Origin: a virus
Length of the DNA stretch: 44,947 nt
Direction: 5' to 3' (one strand)
Virus record (IMG/VR): IMGVR_UViG_3300044617_001078
Span: 1 to 44,947 of that record
A program made the position numbers and the translations under genes. The notes beneath the pieces are model-generated. The model saw only the letters and a list, made by a program, of their open reading frames with translations. It was not told the origin of the DNA and did no database searches. Below, piece after piece: positions 25,147-31,775 of this stretch; position 1 is the stretch's first letter, and each line of letters opens with the position of its first letter.

Positions 25147-26141
25147 TGACGACGACAGACACAACCATCGTTCCGCTCAATGGCGAAGGTCACGAGATTC
25201 AGGCCGTCAAGGGGCCGCCGATGACCGTGGCGTCACTGCTCAAGGGCGGGAAGCTCAAGGAGTTGCAGCAGTTGGCGGGCGCGGCGATGAGCGCGGAGCG
25301 GCTTATCAAGATGTTCGCCATGGCAGCGAGCCGAAACCCCAAGCTCATGCACTGCACTCCGATCAGCGTGCTCGACGCGATGACCAAGTGCGCCGAGTTG
25401 AACCTGATGCCTGGTACGCTCGGCAGCGTCTACCTCATCCCCTACGAGAACCGCAAGAACGGCACTTGTGAGTGCCAGTTCATCCTCGGCTACCGCGGCA
25501 TGATGACCCTCGCCCGGCGCTCGGGTGAAATCTCGACCATCACGGCCGATGTTGTTCGCAACGGGGACGAGTTCGAGTACGAGCACGGGATTGATTCCAA
25601 GTTCCGGCACAAGCCCAAGGGGATCGACGGCGCGAGCCCGACGCACGCTTGGGCCATGGCGAAGTTCAAGGACGGTTCACACCAGTTGGTGGTGATGTCC
25701 AAGTCCGAAATCGAGTCGATCCGGCGGCGTTCTCGAGCGGGCGATTACGGCCCGTGGAAGACCGACACCGAAGAGATGTGGAAGAAGACTGCTCTCCGCC
25801 GGCTCTGCAAGTACCTCCCGCTTGAGCCCGATGTCGAGGCCGCAATCACGGGCGTGGACCGGGCGGAGATGGAGTTCGACATGCCGAGCACGGGCACGGG
25901 TGACGACGAGCAGCCGCAGGACGAGGCTAAGCCCGCGACGACGACCCAGGCCGCCAAGCTCGCGGCGCAGATCAAGCAATCCACTGTGGTGGTGGACACT
26001 CCGGCGGCTCAGGAACAGGCGGCGGCGCAGGGTGGCGGGAGTCCTGATCCCGTCGCGCCGCCGCCTGCCGCTGGGGAACAGCAATCCCTCCTCCCGCAAG
26101 AGACTCGCGTGACCAACGGCGTCCGTCGCCGCGGCAACTGA
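25146..26141 (+). CDS. recT: RecT-family single-strand annealing protein
   Basis: A 331-residue protein. The ATG at 25146 (TGATG overlap) has AGGGAGG 6 bases upstream; a GTG at 25143 is only 3 bases from it. The N-terminal half carries RecT features: a helical lead with LKELQQLAG, then the conserved central fold with LNLMPGTLGSVYLIPY and FILGYRGMM. The last 80 residues are Gln/Ala/Pro-rich and disordered. It pairs with the exonuclease before it as a RecET-type module for repairing and concatenating phage DNA. A strong terminator-like hairpin follows at 26199. Confidence 0.92.
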   Translation: MTTTDTTIVPLNGEGHEIQAVKGPPMTVASLLKGGKLKELQQLAGAAMSAERLIKMFAMAASRNPKLMHCTPISVLDAMTKCAELNLMPGTLGSVYLIPYENRKNGTCECQFILGYRGMMTLARRSGEISTITADVVRNGDEFEYEHGIDSKFRHKPKGIDGASPTHAWAMAKFKDGSHQLVVMSKSEIESIRRRSRAGDYGPWKTDTEEMWKKTALRRLCKYLPLEPDVEAAITGVDRAEMEFDMPSTGTGDDEQPQDEAKPATTTQAAKLAAQIKQSTVVVDTPAAQEQAAAQGGGSPDPVAPPPAAGEQQSLLPQETRVTNGVRRRGN

Positions 26142-26198
26142 TCGACCGTCGGGGCGTGGGTAACGCCTGCCCCGGCTTTGCTCTCTCTCTCCCCCCAC

Positions 26199-26235
26199 GG
26201 TGCGGCCGGTCAGGGATCGGCCGCACCATTTCGGA
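26199..26235 (+). terminator. Strong hairpin after recT
   Basis: GGTGCGGCCG (26199-26208) pairs perfectly with CGGCCGCACC (26218-26227), loop of 9 bases, followed by ATTT. The T run is short, so termination may be partial. A weaker GGGGC/GCCCC hairpin lies just upstream. Confidence 0.6.
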
Positions 26236-26239
26236 TACC

Positions 26240-26256
26240 GCGGCTCAGCCGCAGAA
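26240..26256 (+). repeat. 17-bp leader repeat, copy 1
   Basis: GCGGCTCAGCCGCAGAA, itself a 6-bp hairpin with a one-base loop plus AGAA, stands 7 bases before ATG 26264. An identical copy stands before ATG 26611. It looks like a shared leader element for the two small genes. Confidence 0.6.
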
Positions 26257-26263
26257 GGCGACC

Positions 26264-26581
26264 ATGCTCACCACGATCACCATCATCGCGTCCATGGCAC
26301 TGACCGCCGAGCCCCCCGTCCGCTGGTTCCCGCCGCGCGGCGACTCGCGGTGTTGGAACGACTACCAGGCGTGCATCATGGAGGCGGGCCGCGACTCGGC
26401 GGAGGGCAGGCTGTCACCCAAGCAGCTCGCGGAACGCCTCTTCGGATGTCGGCAGAGGTTGGGTTGGTGCGCACTGGTCGAATACCTCCAGCCGATGCTC
26501 GGCGACGACGCCGCGGCGGTGATCGACGCGATCGGCGTGGAGGACGCGGCGGAGTTGGTGGAGTTCTTTGAGTCCAAGTAA
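26264..26581 (+). CDS. Small protein with hydrophobic N-terminus
   Basis: A 105-residue protein; ATG 26264 is chosen because the leader hairpin and GAAGG lie directly upstream, and the upstream frame has no coding character. Residues 1-15 are hydrophobic (LTTITIIASMALTA), a possible signal or anchor, then four Cys (about residues 29, 36, 60 and 67) and an acidic helix at the end. It may be exported. No family recognised. Its stop is followed by the second leader repeat. Confidence 0.5.
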   Translation: MLTTITIIASMALTAEPPVRWFPPRGDSRCWNDYQACIMEAGRDSAEGRLSPKQLAERLFGCRQRLGWCALVEYLQPMLGDDAAAVIDAIGVEDAAELVEFFESK

Positions 26582-26583
26582 CA

Positions 26584-26600
26584 GCGGCTCAGCCGCAGAA
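26584..26600 (+). repeat. 17-bp leader repeat, copy 2
   Basis: Identical to 26240-26256; overlaps the Shine-Dalgarno AAAGGAGG (26599-26606) of a 27-codon gene. Confidence 0.6.
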
Positions 26601-26610
26601 AGGAGGGCGT

Positions 26611-26694
26611 ATGCCCCTCGTCGATCAGGTTCTGTTGGTGGCGTTCGTGGCGGTCGAGCTGGTCCGGCTTGCGGTCGGCATCGGCCCCGGTTGA
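26611..26694 (+). CDS. 27-residue hydrophobic microprotein
   Basis: Too short for standard calling, but ATG 26611 has a perfect AAAGGAGG at 26599-26606. The product is almost entirely hydrophobic (VLLVAFVAVELV core), a single membrane helix with a short Gly/Pro tail. It follows the 105-residue gene with the same leader. A role as a small membrane effector (for example anti-holin or envelope regulator) is possible, but nothing proves it. Confidence 0.45.
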   Translation: MPLVDQVLLVAFVAVELVRLAVGIGPG

Positions 26695-26735
26695 TGGTCC
26701 TCGCTCTCCGCAGAGATGCGGCGAGCGGGTTTCCC

Positions 26736-26810
26736 CTTGGTGAAGCTCAAAGGAACGAGCGCCTGAGGTGATACCTCAGGAGGGTGCGGGTTCGAGCCCC
26801 GTCACCTCGG
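26736..26810 (+). tRNA. tRNA-like gene, anticodon-loop reading GAT, nonstandard
   Basis: Folds as a tRNA: D-arm GCTC/GAGC (26745-26748, 26757-26760) with a GG in the loop, variable AGGGT, T-arm GCGGG-TTCGAGC-CCCGT (26786-26802), acceptor ends at 26809. The acceptor stem (26736-26742) has two mismatches. The anticodon stem CCTGA/TCAGG encloses a 9-base loop, GGTGATACC, in which T-GAT-A sits as U33, anticodon GAU (Ile) and A37. The oversize loop could pair GGT with ACC. It may be a decayed or specialised tRNA; a scanner score would decide. Confidence 0.45.
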
Positions 26811-26814
26811 GTTT

Positions 26815-26919
26815 GGTGCGGTAGCGCAGTGGCAAGCGAGCCGCCACAACCGGGCCGAGTTAGGCCAGTGCGTCCCGGTGATACGGCGGAGGTCGTGGGT
26901 TCGAGTCCCACCCGCACCT
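26815..26919 (+). tRNA. tRNA-like gene with a 32-base insertion in the anticodon loop
   Basis: All outer arms are good: acceptor GGTGCGG/CCGCACC (26815-26821, 26912-26918), D-arm with GCGC and GG, anticodon stem CCGCC/GGCGG (26841-26845, 26885-26889), variable AGGTC, T-arm GTGGG-TTCGAGT-CCCAC. Between the two anticodon strands are 39 bases; removing the first 32 leaves a GTGATAC loop, U33 with anticodon GAU, identical to the tRNA-like gene 4 bases upstream. The inserted segment contains an ACCGGG/CCCGGT hairpin. Either a small intron-like insertion, a tRNA fusion, or a decayed gene. Confidence 0.5.
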
Positions 26920-26980
26920 TTGGCACACGAGAGCCCCCGCATCCGGGACACCGGACCAAGGGGGATTGCAGGAGGCACGC

Positions 26981-27853
26981 ATGTACGCGATCAAGAACTG
27001 GAACGCGATCTTTGAGAACAACCGCTCGCGCACCTTCGACGAGCCCAAGTACGTCAACTGGCCCGTGCGACGCGACTCCGAGGGCTTCGCGAGCCTCATG
27101 CGGGATGCGAAGGGCATGGCCGCGTTCGGTGTCTTCGGCGCCCTGGTGCAGTGGATCGGGCGCCAGCCGGTTCGGAATCGTCGCCACGGTGTTCTCGCCG
27201 ACGACAAGGGACCGATGACGCCCGAACGCTTCGCCGTCAGGATGGGCGCACCAATCCGCGACGTGCGGGCGGCGTGGGATCGTTTGGTGTCAATCGGGTG
27301 GCTCATCACCGTCGATGCGGCGTCACTTGACTGTCACTCGACTGACACCGAAGTGACGCCCGACTGCCACCCAACTGACACCGTGCTGCCACCCAAGTGC
27401 TACGGAGCGGAGCGGAGCGGAGCGGAGAGGAGAGGAGCGGATAGGAGCGGAGGGCAGAACGACGCTGGCGGCGTCGGTGGGGGGAGCCCGGAAAGCCACT
27501 CGCTTGGACACCCGCCCGCCCGCCCGCCGAAACCCCCGCCCGCAGCCGTGGAGGCCGTCAGGGACGCCCGGAGCGTTCGCGACGCACTCGCCGCCCTCCA
27601 CATCGACGGGAAGGCCCTGGGCGATCTGGCGGCCTCGGAAACGCTGACGCTGGACGTGCTGAGGGCGACGGTGGACGAAATCGTGAACAGGCCCGGCGTC
27701 CGCAACCCGAAACGGCTGTTGGTGTCGGTTCTGTGCGAGCGGCATGGCGTGAAGATCGAGAAGGGGGCGAAGTACCGCATCGGCTCCGAGGTGTCCGGGG
27801 TGGTCGCGCAGTTTGAGGCGGTGCGGCGCTCGAAGATGGGGGGTGGGGCATGA
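26981..27853 (+). CDS. Replication initiator-like protein (lambda O-type layout)
   Basis: A 290-residue protein, ATG 26981 with GGAGG 5-9 bases upstream. The N-terminal 115 residues look like a winged-helix DNA-binding domain (LMRDAKGMAAFGVFGAL, then RDVRAAWDRLVSIGWL). A low-complexity linker at about residues 115-190 carries the DNA repeats described below. The C-terminal 100 residues are helical and could contact a helicase or loader. Phage initiators such as lambda O have the origin iterons inside the gene, between the DNA-binding and C-terminal domains; the same layout is seen here. Next gene overlaps by ATGA. Family not confirmed. Confidence 0.6.
   Translation: MYAIKNWNAIFENNRSRTFDEPKYVNWPVRRDSEGFASLMRDAKGMAAFGVFGALVQWIGRQPVRNRRHGVLADDKGPMTPERFAVRMGAPIRDVRAAWDRLVSIGWLITVDAASLDCHSTDTEVTPDCHPTDTVLPPKCYGAERSGAERRGADRSGGQNDAGGVGGGSPESHSLGHPPARPPKPPPAAVEAVRDARSVRDALAALHIDGKALGDLAASETLTLDVLRATVDEIVNRPGVRNPKRLLVSVLCERHGVKIEKGAKYRIGSEVSGVVAQFEAVRRSKMGGGA
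27318..27405. repeat. 11-bp iteron array inside the initiator-like gene (candidate origin)
   Basis: Six tandem 11-bp units begin at 27329, 27340, 27351, 27362, 27373 and 27384, consensus RACTGNCACCS, with degenerate units on both sides (27318, 27395). A period of 11 bp, about one helical turn, is not a multiple of three, so it is not just an amino acid repeat. Iteron arrays with this spacing bind initiators on one DNA face. Confidence 0.65.
27404..27453 (+). repeat. GGAGC pentamer-type purine tract beside the iterons
   Basis: GGAGC and close variants (GGAGA, GGATA) run for about 50 bases directly after the iteron array. The + strand is nearly all purine apart from the C of each unit. It encodes an Arg/Gly/Ser/Glu linker of the initiator-like protein. 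It could be slippage-prone or form unusual DNA near an origin. Confidence 0.6.
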
Positions 27854-28287
27854 TGACCTCCGCGGTATTTCGTGACCGGGCGACCCCGGCGATGTGGGCG
27901 AAGGTGTTCGCGGCGGCCAAGGTTCACCCGTTCGAGGCGCAGCGCGACCTGTACCGCGAATACGTTGACTCGGCGGCGTGGGACGGCCGGCGTCACGAGG
28001 AGATTGCGAAGGCCGGAGGCGAGTGCTCCGAGTGCAGGAACAGGGCAACCCCTGGTATCCCGTTGCAGGTTCATCACCTGTCGTACGAGCGCCTTGGGGC
28101 GGAGTTGCCGACGGATCTGGTCGTGTTGTGCCGCCTGTGCCACGAGTGCAAGCACGGGCGGAGCCAAATCGCCCGCGTCGTTGAAGCGGTGTTCGGCCGG
28201 GAAGACCCGGAACGCGAGCGCCGGCGGGAAGAGAACAAGCGGCGGTGTGGGCACTACCGCGACCGCGGGCGTGGAGGTGTCGCATGA
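27850..28287 (+). CDS. HNH endonuclease-like protein
   Basis: A 145-residue protein, ATG 27850 in an ATGA overlap (ATG 27853 also possible). It shows the zinc-HNH layout: CxxC at residues 59-62, the catalytic HH at 75-76 (VHHLSY), and CxxCH at 94-98 (LCRLCH), ending in a very basic tail. HNH proteins nick or cut DNA, and in phages some assist packaging while others are homing-like. Position between the initiator and a methyltransferase-like gene suggests DNA processing. Domain clear, role not. Confidence 0.75.
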   Translation: MMTSAVFRDRATPAMWAKVFAAAKVHPFEAQRDLYREYVDSAAWDGRRHEEIAKAGGECSECRNRATPGIPLQVHHLSYERLGAELPTDLVVLCRLCHECKHGRSQIARVVEAVFGREDPERERRREENKRRCGHYRDRGRGGVA

Positions 28288-28880
28288 GCCGCACCCCACC
28301 AAGGCTACTCGTCGCCTGCGAGCGGTTCGGGCGGGTACGCGATTCGTTCCGTCGGCTGGGCATCGACGCGGTTTCGTGCGACATTGAAGCGAGCGAGGCA
28401 CCAGGGCCGCACATTCGCGGGGACGTTCTGGAAGTCCTCGACGACGGATGGGATGCGATGATTGCGTTTCCGCCGTGCACACATCTCGCGTCCAGTGGAG
28501 CCCGGTGGTTTCCGGCCAAGCGTGCGGACGGACGACAGGCCAAAGCAATCGCGTTCTTCATGGCCTTGGCAAACTGCCGCATCCCGAAGAAGGGACTCGA
28601 GAACCCCATCGGCATCATGTCCACCGAGTACCGCAAGCCTGACCAGATCATCCAGCCGTGGCAATACGGGCACGGGGAAACGAAAGCGACGTGCCTCTGG
28701 CTGCAAGGGCTCCCGGTTCTCACTCCCACCAAGATCGTGAGCGGGAGGCATCCGGCGGTGTGGCTTGCGGCCCCGAGCCCCGAGCGGGCCGCAATTCGCG
28801 GGAAGACATACCAGGGCATCGCTGACGCAATGGCCGCGCAGTGGGCTCCCGTGTTGACTGGCGAAAGGAGTGAGCCATGA
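28284..28880 (+). CDS. C5 cytosine methyltransferase-like protein
   Basis: A 198-residue protein, ATG 28284 in an ATGA overlap. The FPPCTHL patch (residues 62-68) has the catalytic Pro-Cys of C5-cytosine methyltransferases, and GLENPIG near residue 107 fits the Glu-Asn motif. It is much shorter than a full enzyme and lacks an obvious target-recognition domain. Small phage proteins of this type are common in early operons and may modify phage DNA. An N-terminal SAM-binding loop is less clear than in the type enzymes. Activity is inferred. Confidence 0.65.
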   Translation: MSRTPPRLLVACERFGRVRDSFRRLGIDAVSCDIEASEAPGPHIRGDVLEVLDDGWDAMIAFPPCTHLASSGARWFPAKRADGRQAKAIAFFMALANCRIPKKGLENPIGIMSTEYRKPDQIIQPWQYGHGETKATCLWLQGLPVLTPTKIVSGRHPAVWLAAPSPERAAIRGKTYQGIADAMAAQWAPVLTGERSEP

Positions 28881-29203
28881 GCCGCACCCCACCCCCCATC
28901 GGCAGCCTGTGGAGCGACGTGGCCCGCGCGACCGACCCCGTGACCTCTCACGCGGCGGGCGTCCAAGTGACCCAGGACGAGACGCGAGCGAAGCAGGCCC
29001 GCGAAGTCGCCGAAGCGGTCCAGGAGACACCGGGGCACACGTCGGCCGAGCTGGCTGGGATTCACGGGCTCGACCGCTACGCCGTCGCTCGGAGGCTCCC
29101 GGAAGTGGAGCGGGCGGGCTCGGTGCGGCGCGGGGCGGCGAAGCACTGCACCGTGGCGGGTCGGGCGGCTATGACGTGGTGGCCGGTGGAGGTGTCACCA
29201 TGA
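28877..29203 (+). CDS. Small winged-helix DNA-binding protein
   Basis: A 108-residue protein, ATGA overlap at 28877. Residues 40-95 read as a winged helix (TSAELAGIHGLDRYAVARRLPEV then a basic wing). Its first 17 bases are identical to those of the preceding gene, which looks like a local duplication of the start region. It is probably a transcription or replication accessory factor. Family unnamed. Confidence 0.6.
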   Translation: MSRTPPPIGSLWSDVARATDPVTSHAAGVQVTQDETRAKQAREVAEAVQETPGHTSAELAGIHGLDRYAVARRLPEVERAGSVRRGAAKHCTVAGRAAMTWWPVEVSP

Positions 29204-29727
29204 CCATCCTCGCCTTCGACCCCTCCACAACCTGCACCGGCTGGGCGGTCCTCGGTGACGCCGGCGATGATGGGAAGTTCCTCGGCGCCGGGATGATCCG
29301 GCCCGACAAGTTCGACAACCTGACCGACCGGCTCCTCGACATGGCCGAGGCGGTACGGGAGCGGGTGCGAGTCGCCGGCGCGGATGTCGTCGTCGTCGAA
29401 ACCCCCGCGGCAACGGGCAGGGCTCGAGCGGCGCAGGGCTTCAAGGGCACGCCCCTGACCATCCCGATCTACGGGGCAGCGGTCGGCGCGGCAATCGTCG
29501 CGTGCGGGAGCACGGGCAAGGGCGTGAAGGTCTGCGGTGTGGCGTCCGACGAGTGGACCAAGCACCGGGTTCCGACCGGCCGCGACCCACACAAGGCGAT
29601 GCGCGTGGAGTACGTCAAGCGGCTGTACGGGATCGAAGACCTGGGGCCGCGGTCCCTTGCCGGGAACGTCGCCGACGCCATTCTCATCGCGCGGTGGCGT
29701 CTGTGGCGAGAGAGGGGGCTTGTGTGA
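29200..29727 (+). CDS. RuvC-like Holliday junction resolvase
   Basis: A 175-residue protein of RNase H fold, ATG 29200 in an ATGA overlap. Acidic residues match the RuvC active site: Asp7 (LAFDPS), Glu67 (VVVETP), and Asp159 (GNVADAILIA) in the C-terminal helix, with a His at 131. RuvC-type enzymes cut four-way junctions; in phages they resolve branched DNA before packaging, which fits the RecET genes upstream. Next gene starts in a GTGA overlap. Confidence 0.85.
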   Translation: MTILAFDPSTTCTGWAVLGDAGDDGKFLGAGMIRPDKFDNLTDRLLDMAEAVRERVRVAGADVVVVETPAATGRARAAQGFKGTPLTIPIYGAAVGAAIVACGSTGKGVKVCGVASDEWTKHRVPTGRDPHKAMRVEYVKRLYGIEDLGPRSLAGNVADAILIARWRLWRERGLV

Positions 29728-29915
29728 AGCAGCGGATTCGGGAGCGTGTGTTGCTCAAGGCGATGGACAAATGCAGATGCGGGAAGGGAGTGCGAAGGTG
29801 GCAATGTCAGTATTGCGGGCGGATCGACGGAGTTTGTCGCGAGTGTCACGACACGGCGGTGCATTGCAGGGGGCCGGGGATGCGAGTGCGGTGGGGGAGA
29901 AGGGTCGAGCCATGA
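29724..29915 (+). CDS. Small zinc-ribbon-like protein
   Basis: A 63-residue protein from GTG 29724. Cys residues form CxC (CRC, 17-19), CxxC (CQYC, 28-31) and CxxC (CREC, 38-41), compatible with two zinc sites. It is basic at both ends. Such small zinc ribbons in early phage operons often bind nucleic acid or RNA polymerase, but no target is indicated here. Confidence 0.6.
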   Translation: MKQRIRERVLLKAMDKCRCGKGVRRWQCQYCGRIDGVCRECHDTAVHCRGPGMRVRWGRRVEP

Positions 29916-30235
29916 AGGTTTGCGTGTTTGAGGAGGCGATTGTGACCTGGATGAAGGGCCGCGGGTGGGTGTCGCGCGGGGCGATCAGGACCGGATTGTC
30001 GGCGGGGTTCAGCCTGAACGGTGCCGACCGCATCGGGCCGGCGGTGAACTCGCTGGTGCGGCAGGGGGTTCTGGTGCAGGAGTGGCGGAATCACGTTTAC
30101 CGGGTGTGCCTCGCGGGCGAGAAGGACAGTGTCCCCGACTTCTCGCCGTGGTCGGTGGGGGGATTCGGGGCACGGCCGGAGGCCCCGTCGAAGCCCGACC
30201 CGCGGGATGCGGTGGTGGAGGCTGACGGTGGCTAA
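29912..30235 (+). CDS. Winged-helix-like protein
   Basis: A 107-residue protein, ATGA overlap. Residues 8-70 read as a winged helix (VTWMKGRGWVSRGAIRTGL, then NSLVRQGVLVQEW), followed by a Pro-rich, acidic tail. Its end overlaps the next GTG by 8 bases. It is likely DNA-binding and small. No named family. Confidence 0.55.
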   Translation: MKVCVFEEAIVTWMKGRGWVSRGAIRTGLSAGFSLNGADRIGPAVNSLVRQGVLVQEWRNHVYRVCLAGEKDSVPDFSPWSVGGFGARPEAPSKPDPRDAVVEADGG

Positions 30236-30461
30236 GAAACCCAAGCCCGCGACGGCGGGAGAGAAGATCGCGGCAAGTTTCACGATCAACCACTACACGG
30301 ACCGCCCCAGGCTCGCCCGACGCATCGACGCGGCACTAAAGCGGGAGCGGATGAAGGAACGTCGGCGGTGTTCGCGGATCGTGGTGGCGTGGATCGGTGG
30401 CGAGATTGATGACGCGACGATGCTCGCGAAGGTGCGAAGCGGGGAGGCGATGTGGACATGA
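30228..30461 (+). CDS. Small basic protein
   Basis: A 77-residue protein starting at GTG 30228, overlapping the previous gene by 8 bases. It is Lys/Arg-rich, with a helix DRPRLARRIDAALKRERM. No membrane or zinc motif. Its stop overlaps the ATG of the next gene. Nucleic-acid binding is plausible from charge only. Confidence 0.5.
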   Translation: MAKKPKPATAGEKIAASFTINHYTDRPRLARRIDAALKRERMKERRRCSRIVVAWIGGEIDDATMLAKVRSGEAMWT

Positions 30462-30664
30462 GCGACCTTTGCCAACAGTGCCAAGCCGAGCCCCGCAAGC
30501 CGAAGGAGCGGTATTGTGCCAAGTGCGGGCAGGATGTTCGGCGAGAGGCACGCCGCAAGGCGTGGGAGATGACGCCCGACCCGATCATCAAGCACAACGA
30601 GCTGCGGGGACGCAAGACGCGAGCGATCGACAACAGCCCCAAAACCTATTTGGACGACGAATGA
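30458..30664 (+). CDS. Small zinc-ribbon protein
   Basis: A 68-residue protein at ATG 30458. Two CxxC pairs (CQQC at 5-8 and CAKC at 22-25) form a compact zinc ribbon; the rest is basic and helical. A GTG start at 30452 is also in frame but the ATG gives the ATGA overlap. Role unknown; similar ribbons accompany phage replication genes. Confidence 0.6.
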   Translation: MSDLCQQCQAEPRKPKERYCAKCGQDVRREARRKAWEMTPDPIIKHNELRGRKTRAIDNSPKTYLDDE

Positions 30665-31155
30665 ACAACCCCCCAATCTCCGCCGGCGACGCGGCCGAGG
30701 CATACGCCATTGGCCTCCGTCGCAACCAGGGCCACGTTGACCGCGGCGGCGACCACAAACACGGGCTCAAGCGGACAGCGGCCGACCAGGATCGTGACGG
30801 CATGGCGGCTATGTCAGAGGCGACCGTCGCCGCGATGCTGGGGATGGACTGGGCGCGGGACACAAAGGGCGCCGACGGTGGAACCGACGTTGGGGGCGTG
30901 ATCGGCGTGCGATGGACCCCGCTCCCATACGGGAGCCTCATCATTCACCCCGAGGACCGTGAGGACGTGCCGCAGGTGTTGGTGGTGGGGACGGCTCACC
31001 CGCTGCGCGTCGTCGGATGGGCGTGGCCCCGAGAAATCAAGCGGCCGGAATATTGGCGTGAGAACGTCAGGAACCCGGCGTTCTTCGGGCCACCGTGGGC
31101 GCTGCGTCCGATGAAATCGTTGATGGAATGGCTGGAAAGTATCACCACCGAATGA
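30661..31155 (+). CDS. Putative PD-(D/E)xK-type or unknown early protein
   Basis: A 164-residue protein in an ATGA overlap. The segment GADGGTDVGGVIGVRWT (from about residue 75) has the Gly-Val pattern and acidic residues found before the core strand of some phage nuclease-like proteins, followed by LIIHPEDRED and a conserved Trp-rich stretch (GWAWPREIKRP). The catalytic Lys of a PD-(D/E)xK site is not clear. A typical phage early gene of uncertain activity. Confidence 0.5.
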   Translation: MNNPPISAGDAAEAYAIGLRRNQGHVDRGGDHKHGLKRTAADQDRDGMAAMSEATVAAMLGMDWARDTKGADGGTDVGGVIGVRWTPLPYGSLIIHPEDREDVPQVLVVGTAHPLRVVGWAWPREIKRPEYWRENVRNPAFFGPPWALRPMKSLMEWLESITTE

Positions 31156-31162
31156 TGGTGCG

Positions 31163-31204
31163 TACAAATACTCGGAGTGGCCGGCAGGCCAGAAAGGCGA
31201 AGCG
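31163..31204 (+). promoter_or_regulatory. -10-like element and hairpin before the 124-residue gene
   Basis: TACAAA(T) at 31163-31169 follows GGTGCG, resembling the extended -10 elements elsewhere. The hairpin TGGCC-GGCA-GGCCA (31178-31191) then precedes GAAAGGCG and the ATG at 31205. Confidence 0.4.
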
Positions 31205-31579
31205 ATGATTCTGGTTCACGCAAAGGGCTCAGCGGACCCCAACGGCACGCAAGAAACCGTGATGAAGCTGCTGGCGGGGGCGCCGTACCCCACCCCGCAG
31301 GCGGTCATCGAGTCTCACATCCTCCAGGTGTGCGGTACTCACGCGATGCAGGCCCTCGAGTATTTGGGCAACTCCGGCGCGATCGAGAAGCCCGACGGCA
31401 GCACCCACGTCTTCCGCCTGAGCGCCGCCGGCCGCGAGTGGTGCCGCGAGAGAGGGCTGCGCGTGCGGTCGCTGTCAGACCCCGATGAGGTCGAAACCCC
31501 CAAGGAGAACACGGATGTCCCGAAAACCCCGCGCAAGCGAGGCCGTCGTCCTGCTTCCACACCCGGAACTGTGGAATGA
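31205..31579 (+). CDS. Helix-turn-helix protein with basic tail
   Basis: A 124-residue protein. Residues 15-75 look like a small winged helix (QAVIESHILQVCGTHAMQALEYL, then a strand-turn-strand). The C-terminus contains KRGRRPAS, reminiscent of an AT-hook core. The 3' end overlaps the LuxR-type gene by 65 bp in another frame, and the Shine-Dalgarno of that gene lies inside it. Likely a regulator. No named family. Confidence 0.55.
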   Translation: MILVHAKGSADPNGTQETVMKLLAGAPYPTPQAVIESHILQVCGTHAMQALEYLGNSGAIEKPDGSTHVFRLSAAGREWCRERGLRVRSLSDPDEVETPKENTDVPKTPRKRGRRPASTPGTVE

Positions 31580-31775
31580 ACTCTCCCCGCGGGAGCAGCT
31601 GATTGTCAGGATGCAGGCGCACGGGCTCTCGGTTCCGCAAATCTCGAGCAGGCTTCGGCGAGCGGATGCGACGATTGAGCGGACGGCCCTGAACGCCCGA
31701 AGGAAGCTCGGACTCCCGCGCGTCACGGCCGTCGTCAGGTACGCGGTTTCGATTGGGCAAGTTTGGAGCCCGTAA
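31515..31775 (+). CDS. LuxR/GerE-type DNA-binding protein, candidate late regulator
   Basis: An 86-residue protein at ATG 31515, AAGGAGA at 31502-31508. Residues about 24-78 form a GerE helix-turn-helix: LSPREQLIVRMQAHGLS, VPQISSRLRRADATIE, then RRKLGL, matching the LuxR C-terminal domain including the LSxRE start. It lacks a sensory domain. It is the last gene of the early block, just before the terminator and the late-block promoter, so it may activate late genes. Also possible as a host-directed regulator. Confidence 0.75.
   Translation: MSRKPRASEAVVLLPHPELWNELSPREQLIVRMQAHGLSVPQISSRLRRADATIERTALNARRKLGLPRVTAVVRYAVSIGQVWSP

Noticed and set aside
26747-27218. Reading frames on both strands across the tRNA-like genes
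   Set aside because: They are translations of tRNA sequence (typical tRNA-derived peptides) and do not contain a start with a Shine-Dalgarno; the initiator begins at 26981.
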